A program made the position numbers and the translations under genes. A stretch of 64,000 nucleotides of DNA from Gemmatimonas sp. (lineage in GTDB: Bacteria > Gemmatimonadota > Gemmatimonadetes > Gemmatimonadales > Gemmatimonadaceae), in the NCBI GenBank assembly GCA_023910675.1, contig JAAVWC010000017.1, positions 1-64,000 of the forward strand, given 5' to 3'. Shown one piece after another: positions 57,021-64,000 of this stretch (positions within the stretch are counted from its first letter, which is position 1; the number at the start of each line of letters is the position of its first letter). The notes below the pieces were generated by a model that saw only the letters and a list, made by a program, of their open reading frames with translations, was not told the DNA's origin and did no database searches.

Positions 57021-58713
57021 CAGCCGGGCGTCGCAGGCGACGACGCCCGGCGGAGACGTCAAAACGAGCCGAGCACGTCGTCAGACGCGTCATTCATCGT
57101 CGAACGGGATGAGCGCGGTCGCACTCACCGGGAAGACATCGTCACTCTTGGCCGCGGCCCCCGCTGTTGCACGGCTGACAGACTTTGCCTTCGCCGGTAC
57201 GCGCTTCCCACGAGATGCGGCCGGCGCCGCACTCGGTGCAGTCACCGCACGACGCGTCGGCGTCTGGTGGTGGTGGTGCTGCTGCTGCTGACGGGGCGCC
57301 GCGTGACCGCGGTCACCCACATCGAACTGCGACGCCAATTCCTGCATTTCCGACGCTTGCGCTGACAATTCTGCCGCCGCGCTCGCCGACTCTTCCGCAT
57401 TCGCAGCGGTCCGCTGCGTCAGGCTACTGATCTGCGACATGGCGGACGTGACTTCGGCGAGCTCACGCTCCTGCTCCACCGCACCTTCGGCAATGTTGTT
57501 CATAATGGTCGTCGCACGCTGCACGCCCGTCCGGATTTCCTCGAGGCGACGCTTCACGCTTTCGTTGAGCTGCACGCCCGTCTCCGCCTTCGCCACCGAC
57601 TCCTCGATGAGCGTGGCGGTATTGCGCGACGCTTCCGACGCCCGGATGGCGAGGCTGCGCACTTCGTCGGCGACCACCGCGAAGCCCTTGCCTGCATCAC
57701 CGGCACGCGCCGCTTCGACGGCCGCGTTGAGCGCCAGCAGGTTCGTCTGGAACGCGATCTCGTCGATCGTCTTCACGATCTTGGCCGTCGAGTCGGCGGA
57801 GCGCTTGATCTCGGCCACCGCATCGGCCAGCGCCGTCATGCGTTCCACGCCCTGCTCGGTCGTCTGCGTCGCCTTGTCCATGGCGGCGCGGGCTTCGGCG
57901 GCATCGGCCGCGTTGGCCTTCGTGCGCTCCTCGACCACCGTGATGCGATTCGACACCTGATCGATGGCGCCGGCCTGATCGGCGGCACCGCTCGCCAGTT
58001 CCTGGCTGCCGTCACCGATTTCACGCGCCGCCGAGTTCACCTGGCTGATGGCCGTCGTAAGCGAGGCGAACACTTCGGCGATGTTTTCGAGCGCGAGGTT
58101 GAGCGATTCCTTGATCGCCGCATGCTCGCCCGCATAGTTGCCACGCACCCGCGCCGAGAGATCCTTGGCCGCGACGCGCGCCAGCACGTCCTTCGCTTCC
58201 GTGATCGGCTCGATGACCGCGTCGAGCATCACGTTGGTGCCCGTGATGAGCTCCGCGTACGCACCGCGGAACTGCTCCGGGTTGCCGCGCTTGGAAAGAT
58301 CGCCGTACTTCGCCGCTTCGATCACGGTGGCGATTTCGCCCGTCACGCCCTGCAGTGTTGCGGTGGCGCCGTTGATGCTGCGCGACAGGACGTCGTGTTC
58401 GCTGCGCACTTCGACCTTGGCGGAAAGATCGCCGTTGGCGAGGCGGTCGGCCGCATGTGCGACGCCGCCGATGTACGCGATCATTCCGCGAAACGCTTCA
58501 GCGAGCTCGCCGATTTCGTCCTTGCTTTCGATGTCGACCTGCAGGTCAATCTTGCCGCGCGCAATGTCACGCCCGGTATCGGACAGCTGGCGCATGGCGC
58601 TGATCACGCTCGTGAGCGTTCCCCAGGCGAGCACACCGAGCGCGGCCAATGCCACGACGAGCACGCCGGTGGTGACCGCCAACGTTGTACTCTGCACCTT
58701 GTCGGCGCTCGCA
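57021..58713. repeat. Direct repeat copy A (chemoreceptor signalling half plus terminator)
   Basis: About 1.69 kb nearly identical to 59474-61165, with only a few substitutions seen by eye (for example TTCATAATGG against TTCATGATGG near 57500, and GCTTTCGAT against GCTCTCGAT near 58530) and one inserted A near 57093. It covers the terminator hairpin, the HAMP and signalling domains, and stops abruptly at codons just after the second membrane helix region. Confidence 0.93.
57023..57051 (-). terminator. Terminator of the first chemoreceptor gene
   Basis: GCCGGGCGTCG and its exact complement form an 11-bp stem with a 7-nt loop, 39 nt past the shortened stop. On the minus strand it is followed by TGCAGTTTTGTT. 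A second copy lies at 59476-59504. Confidence 0.85.
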
Positions 58714-59210
58714 TTGGAGTCGGCAACGCCCTTCTGTCGGGCGTTGATCTGATCCGTCAGCGACTTGGACAAGGCGGCGTACTTCTCCTTCATGGCGGTC
58801 ATGCCGCCCATGAGATCTTCCGTGGAGCCCGTGATCATGCCGATGCTCGTGCTCTTCGCCTGTTCCGTATACGCCTTGAACAAGGCGATGGTGGCCTGTT
58901 CTTCCGTACGATTCACCGTCGGATTCGACGACAGTGAGTCGCCCGTCGCGGTAAAGGCCTTGACGATCGTGTCCGCCTGTGAGACGGCGGCGGTGTCGCT
59001 CGCACCCACCGCGTCAAGAAGCGCCCGCTGATAGCTCTCGAGCAGGGCGAACTGCGCCCGCGTAAGATCGAGCGCCGGCGAGCGCCCCTTGCGGATGGAA
59101 ACCACCTCGGCCTGTGCATAATGGGTAATGCCGAGCGTGGTCAGAAAACCCACCGCAGCGACAACGGGGAGAGCCAGAATCTTGGCTCGCAGAGACAGAG
59201 AACGGAACAT
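57090..59210 (-). CDS. Methyl-accepting chemotaxis protein, copy 1 (C-terminal tail lost)
   Basis: A 706-aa transducer: N-terminal membrane helix ([17 protein letters not shown]), ~150-residue periplasmic helical sensor, second helix ([20 protein letters not shown]), HAMP region and a long cytoplasmic coiled coil whose hairpin tip [20 protein letters not shown] contacts CheA/CheW. The tail contains [10 protein letters not shown]. An extra A relative to copy 2 converts ...[15 protein letters not shown] into ...PFDDE-stop, removing the acidic/aromatic end that could be a CheR/CheB tether. Start ATG 59210. The sensor half differs from copy 2, so the ligands may differ. A sigma28-like promoter lies upstream. 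Confidence 0.93.
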   Translation of the reverse strand: MFRSLSLRAKILALPVVAAVGFLTTLGITHYAQAEVVSIRKGRSPALDLTRAQFALLESYQRALLDAVGASDTAAVSQADTIVKAFTATGDSLSSNPTVNRTEEQATIALFKAYTEQAKSTSIGMITGSTEDLMGGMTAMKEKYAALSKSLTDQINARQKGVADSNASADKVQSTTLAVTTGVLVVALAALGVLAWGTLTSVISAMRQLSDTGRDIARGKIDLQVDIESKDEIGELAEAFRGMIAYIGGVAHAADRLANGDLSAKVEVRSEHDVLSRSINGATATLQGVTGEIATVIEAAKYGDLSKRGNPEQFRGAYAELITGTNVMLDAVIEPITEAKDVLARVAAKDLSARVRGNYAGEHAAIKESLNLALENIAEVFASLTTAISQVNSAAREIGDGSQELASGAADQAGAIDQVSNRITVVEERTKANAADAAEARAAMDKATQTTEQGVERMTALADAVAEIKRSADSTAKIVKTIDEIAFQTNLLALNAAVEAARAGDAGKGFAVVADEVRSLAIRASEASRNTATLIEESVAKAETGVQLNESVKRRLEEIRTGVQRATTIMNNIAEGAVEQERELAEVTSAMSQISSLTQRTAANAEESASAAAELSAQASEMQELASQFDVGDRGHAAPRQQQQHHHHQTPTRRAVTAPSAAPAASRGKRVPAKAKSVSRATAGAAAKSDDVFPVSATALIPFDDE

Positions 59211-59280
59211 GGAATGGTCGGAAAGAGAACAGCGAATCACGCGAATTGGGCTTAGTCGCCCGCGAGAGCCACATGAGGTG

Positions 59281-59307
59281 GTATCGGGCTCCGCGCATTG
59301 ATCTTTA
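59281..59307 (-). promoter_or_regulatory. Sigma28 (FliA)-type promoter of chemoreceptor copy 1
   Basis: On the minus strand TAAA, then 15 nt, then CCCGATAC, matching the consensus TAAA-N15-GCCGATAA closely. It lies about 70 nt before the ATG at 59210 and is conserved in front of copy 2 with the same spacing. Confidence 0.75.
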
Positions 59308-59345
59308 GGAATGCGTCATTATCGTCACATTTCCGGCACGACGTG

Positions 59346-59386
59346 TCACAGCTGTTGCGCGTCGAACGGGCTGTTCAGAGCCCGTC
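59346..59386. repeat. Relic of the rho 3' end between the chemoreceptor genes
   Basis: 41 nt match 61893-61933, which covers the last codons, stop and downstream bases of rho, with only three mismatches. No rho gene is attached here. It marks the edge of a past tandem duplication that carried the rho 3' end together with the chemoreceptor. About 30-60 nt further on (near 59427-59455), GTGGCCGGACTGC also resembles the porin remnant GTGGCCGAACTGC. The rest of the 301-nt gap holds only the promoter and the copy-2 terminator. Confidence 0.8.
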
Positions 59387-59473
59387 CTTGCGGTGCAACA
59401 GCTGCGTGACCACGCGATCCATGTCCGAAATCCTGTGGCCGGACTGCGGTAAACATGTTCCGTCTTGGGAAGA

Positions 59474-61165
59474 CAGCCGGGCGTCGCAGGCGACGACGCC
59501 CGGCGGAGACGTCAAAACGAGCCGAGCACGTCGTCAGACGCGTCATCATCGTCGAACGGGATGAGCGCGGTCGCACTCACCGGGAAGACATCGTCACTCT
59601 TGGCCGCGGCCCCCGCTGTTGCACGGCTGACAGACTTTGCCTTCGCCGGTACGCGCTTCCCACGAGATGCGGCCGGCGCCGCACTCGGTGCAGTCACCGC
59701 ACGACGCGTCGGCGTCTGGTGGTGGTGGTGCTGCTGCTGCTGACGGGGCGCCGCGTGACCGCGGTCACCCACATCGAACTGCGACGCCAATTCCTGCATT
59801 TCCGACGCTTGCGCTGACAATTCTGCCGCCGCGCTCGCCGACTCTTCCGCATTCGCAGCGGTCCGCTGCGTCAGGCTACTGATCTGCGACATGGCGGACG
59901 TGACTTCGGCGAGCTCACGCTCCTGCTCCACCGCACCTTCGGCAATGTTGTTCATGATGGTCGTCGCACGCTGCACGCCCGTCCGGATTTCCTCGAGGCG
60001 ACGCTTCACGCTTTCGTTGAGCTGCACGCCCGTCTCCGCCTTCGCCACCGACTCCTCGATGAGCGTGGCGGTATTGCGCGACGCTTCCGACGCCCGGATG
60101 GCGAGGCTGCGCACTTCGTCGGCGACCACCGCGAAGCCCTTGCCTGCATCACCGGCACGCGCCGCTTCGACGGCCGCGTTGAGCGCCAGCAGGTTCGTCT
60201 GGAACGCGATCTCGTCGATCGTCTTCACGATCTTGGCCGTCGAGTCGGCGGAGCGCTTGATCTCGGCCACCGCATCGGCCAGCGCCGTCATGCGTTCCAC
60301 GCCCTGCTCGGTCGTCTGCGTCGCCTTGTCCATGGCGGCGCGGGCTTCGGCGGCATCGGCCGCGTTGGCCTTCGTGCGCTCCTCGACCACCGTGATGCGA
60401 TTCGACACCTGATCGATGGCGCCGGCCTGATCGGCGGCACCGCTCGCCAGTTCCTGGCTGCCGTCACCGATTTCACGCGCCGCCGAGTTCACCTGGCTGA
60501 TGGCCGTCGTAAGCGAGGCGAACACTTCGGCGATGTTTTCGAGCGCGAGGTTGAGCGATTCCTTGATCGCCGCATGCTCGCCCGCATAGTTGCCACGCAC
60601 CCGCGCCGAGAGATCCTTGGCCGCGACGCGCGCCAGCACGTCCTTCGCTTCCGTGATCGGCTCGATGACCGCGTCGAGCATCACGTTGGTGCCCGTGATG
60701 AGCTCCGCGTACGCACCGCGGAACTGCTCCGGGTTGCCGCGCTTGGAAAGATCGCCGTACTTCGCCGCTTCGATCACGGTGGCGATTTCGCCCGTCACGC
60801 CCTGCAGTGTTGCGGTGGCGCCGTTGATGCTGCGCGACAGGACGTCGTGTTCGCTGCGCACTTCGACCTTGGCGGAAAGATCGCCGTTGGCGAGGCGGTC
60901 GGCCGCATGTGCGACGCCGCCGATGTACGCGATCATTCCGCGAAACGCTTCAGCGAGCTCGCCGATTTCGTCCTTGCTCTCGATGTCGACCTGCAGGTCA
61001 ATCTTGCCGCGCGCAATGTCACGCCCGGTATCGGACAGCTGGCGCATGGCGCTGATCACGCTCGTGAGCGTTCCCCAGGCGAGCACACCGAGCGCGGCCA
61101 ATGCCACGACGAGCACGCCGGTGGTGACCGCCAGCGTTGTGCTCTGCACCTTGTCGGCGCTCGCA
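59474..61165. repeat. Direct repeat copy B (chemoreceptor signalling half plus terminator)
   Basis: Partner of 57021-58713 at an offset of 2452-2453 bp. The encoded HAMP and signalling domains are identical in protein sequence by eye, while the sensor halves upstream have drifted. This pattern suggests gene conversion or a very recent partial duplication. Confidence 0.93.
59476..59504 (-). terminator. Terminator of the second chemoreceptor gene
   Basis: Same 11-bp stem and 7-nt loop as at 57023-57051, 8 nt past the stop at 59512. The following minus-strand sequence (TGTCTTCCC) is less U-rich than in the other copy. Confidence 0.75.
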
Positions 61166-61674
61166 AACGCATCGGCAATGCCCCTCTGGCGGGCGGCAAT
61201 CTGCTCGCTCAGTGACTTGGACAAACCAGCATACTTTTCTTTGACGCCCGTCATGCCGCCCATGAGATCTTCCATGGAGCCCGAGATCATACCGGCACTC
61301 ATGTTTTTGGCCTGCTTCGCGTACGCCACGAAGGCGGCGACCGTCGCCTTGGCTGAGTCGGCGTTCTCCACCGGGTTGGCAGCCAGCGAGTCGCCCTTGG
61401 CGGTAAACGCCTTGACAAGGGTGTCGGCCAGCGAAATAGCGGCTGTATCGCTCGCCCCCACGGCGTCACGCAGCGCGCGATGATAGCTCTCGAGCAGCGC
61501 AAACTGCGACTGGGTGAGTGCAAGCGCCGGTGAGTGCTCCGTGCGAATGGAGACAAGTTCGGCTTGAGCACGACGGCCCAGAACCACGCTCGTGCCGAGG
61601 GTGGTCAGAAACCCGACCGCGGCGACAACGGGCAGAGCCAAAATCTTGGCTCGCAGAGACAGAGTACGGAACAT
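59512..61674 (-). CDS. Methyl-accepting chemotaxis protein, copy 2 (full length)
   Basis: A 720-aa transducer with the same architecture as copy 1: membrane helix near residues 8-30, periplasmic helical sensor, second helix near 190, HAMP and signalling coiled coil with tip [20 protein letters not shown]. It keeps the C-terminal end [13 protein letters not shown], whose acidic-aromatic character resembles receptor tails that tether methylation enzymes. The sensor differs from copy 1 (for example [20 protein letters not shown] against [16 protein letters not shown]). Start ATG 61674. It lies behind rho, separated by a terminator, and has its own sigma28-like promoter. Confidence 0.95.
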   Translation of the reverse strand: MFRTLSLRAKILALPVVAAVGFLTTLGTSVVLGRRAQAELVSIRTEHSPALALTQSQFALLESYHRALRDAVGASDTAAISLADTLVKAFTAKGDSLAANPVENADSAKATVAAFVAYAKQAKNMSAGMISGSMEDLMGGMTGVKEKYAGLSKSLSEQIAARQRGIADAFASADKVQSTTLAVTTGVLVVALAALGVLAWGTLTSVISAMRQLSDTGRDIARGKIDLQVDIESKDEIGELAEAFRGMIAYIGGVAHAADRLANGDLSAKVEVRSEHDVLSRSINGATATLQGVTGEIATVIEAAKYGDLSKRGNPEQFRGAYAELITGTNVMLDAVIEPITEAKDVLARVAAKDLSARVRGNYAGEHAAIKESLNLALENIAEVFASLTTAISQVNSAAREIGDGSQELASGAADQAGAIDQVSNRITVVEERTKANAADAAEARAAMDKATQTTEQGVERMTALADAVAEIKRSADSTAKIVKTIDEIAFQTNLLALNAAVEAARAGDAGKGFAVVADEVRSLAIRASEASRNTATLIEESVAKAETGVQLNESVKRRLEEIRTGVQRATTIMNNIAEGAVEQERELAEVTSAMSQISSLTQRTAANAEESASAAAELSAQASEMQELASQFDVGDRGHAAPRQQQQHHHHQTPTRRAVTAPSAAPAASRGKRVPAKAKSVSRATAGAAAKSDDVFPVSATALIPFDDDDASDDVLGSF

Positions 61675-61740
61675 AGAGATCGGCAAGGGACTGCGAATTA
61701 CGCGATTTGGACTTCGTCGCCCAATAGTGCCACACGGAGA

Positions 61741-61768
61741 GGTATCGGACGCCGCCCGGCGATCTTTA
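61741..61768 (-). promoter_or_regulatory. Sigma28 (FliA)-type promoter of chemoreceptor copy 2
   Basis: On the minus strand TAAA, 15 nt, then TCCGATAC, close to TAAA-N15-GCCGATAA. It starts about 67 nt before the ATG at 61674. The same element precedes copy 1. Confidence 0.75.
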
Positions 61769-61853
61769 GGAATTCGGCGTCATCGTCACACTCCCGGCAC
61801 ATGCGTCACGCCGGAGACTCATTCATGGGCGGCTCCGGAATCCAGCAAAGAAA

Positions 61854-61887
61854 ACGCGGGGCCTGAAACCTGTTTCAGGCCCCGCGT
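61854..61887 (-). terminator. Intrinsic terminator of rho
   Basis: A 16-bp perfect stem (ACGCGGGGCCTGAAAC and its complement) followed on the minus strand by TTTTCTTT, a clear U-tract, 35 nt past the rho stop. Confidence 0.93.
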
Positions 61888-61921
61888 CTGAATCACAGTT
61901 GTTGCGTGTCGAACGGGCGGT

Positions 61922-64000
<2,079 letters not shown>

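Noticed and set aside
57021-61165. Insertion sequence causing the receptor duplication
   Set aside because: No transposase, terminal inverted repeats or target duplications are seen; the repeat limits lie inside the receptor genes and the rho end.

Overview
This is a high-GC bacterial chromosome segment with densely packed genes, many ATGA/GTGA start-stop overlaps and frequent GTG starts. SusC/SusD pairs, ASPIC/UnbV (CRTAC1-like) lipoproteins, many Big_2-type Ig repeats and a Rho with a very long basic N-terminal extension, all in a high-GC background, fit Gemmatimonadota (Gemmatimonas-like) best. That assignment is inference from gene content; there is no rRNA in the window. I saw no tRNA, CRISPR array or transposase.

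Layout. (1) 1-28.9 kb is carbohydrate scavenging. It holds an MFS sugar transporter, a 4-alpha-glucanotransferase and a large secreted six-hairpin-like protein on the minus strand. A SusC/SusD pair is followed by a translationally coupled run of CRTAC1-like lipoprotein, vanadium-haloperoxidase/PAP2-like lipoprotein, second CRTAC1-like protein and Na+/solute symporter. Then come a uridine-kinase-like P-loop protein, a second glycosidase-like protein, a second MFS sugar transporter and a lipoprotein trehalase. The stretch ends in two decaying genes (VWA protein, TonB receptor). (2) 28.9-29.7 kb is a non-coding array of seven palindromic repeats of about 119 bp. (3) 29.7-36.0 kb is one minus-strand operon for nucleoside-type ABC uptake (BMP binding protein, ATPase, two permeases), an MFS exporter and a MutT/NUDIX enzyme, followed upstream by a secreted repeat protein. 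(4) 37.7-46.9 kb carries nadB-nadA-nadC, an unknown coupled gene, fumarylacetoacetase, cydAB and a NarL-type regulator. (5) 46.9-54.6 kb carries a long acyl-CoA dehydrogenase, an Ig-repeat lipoprotein with a structured leader, a repeat-rich spacer, a frameshifted ArnT/GT39-type glycosyltransferase, crcB and an M20 peptidase. (6) 54.6-64 kb holds a porin and a small phosphate-binding-like protein, a rotted duplicate of both, two tandem chemoreceptors with near-identical signalling halves and sigma28-type promoters, and rho (5' end outside the window).

Main themes. The SusCD-CRTAC1-haloperoxidase-CRTAC1-symporter block looks like a coordinated surface system of unclear substrate and is the best candidate for an under-described system. 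The 54.6-62 kb region records recent local duplication: chemoreceptor copies homogenised over about 1.7 kb, a 41-nt relic of the rho 3' end between them, and degenerate porin/binding-protein copies. Several genes are broken. Three of the breaks are single extra G residues in G runs, so sequencing error must be excluded before calling them pseudogenes.
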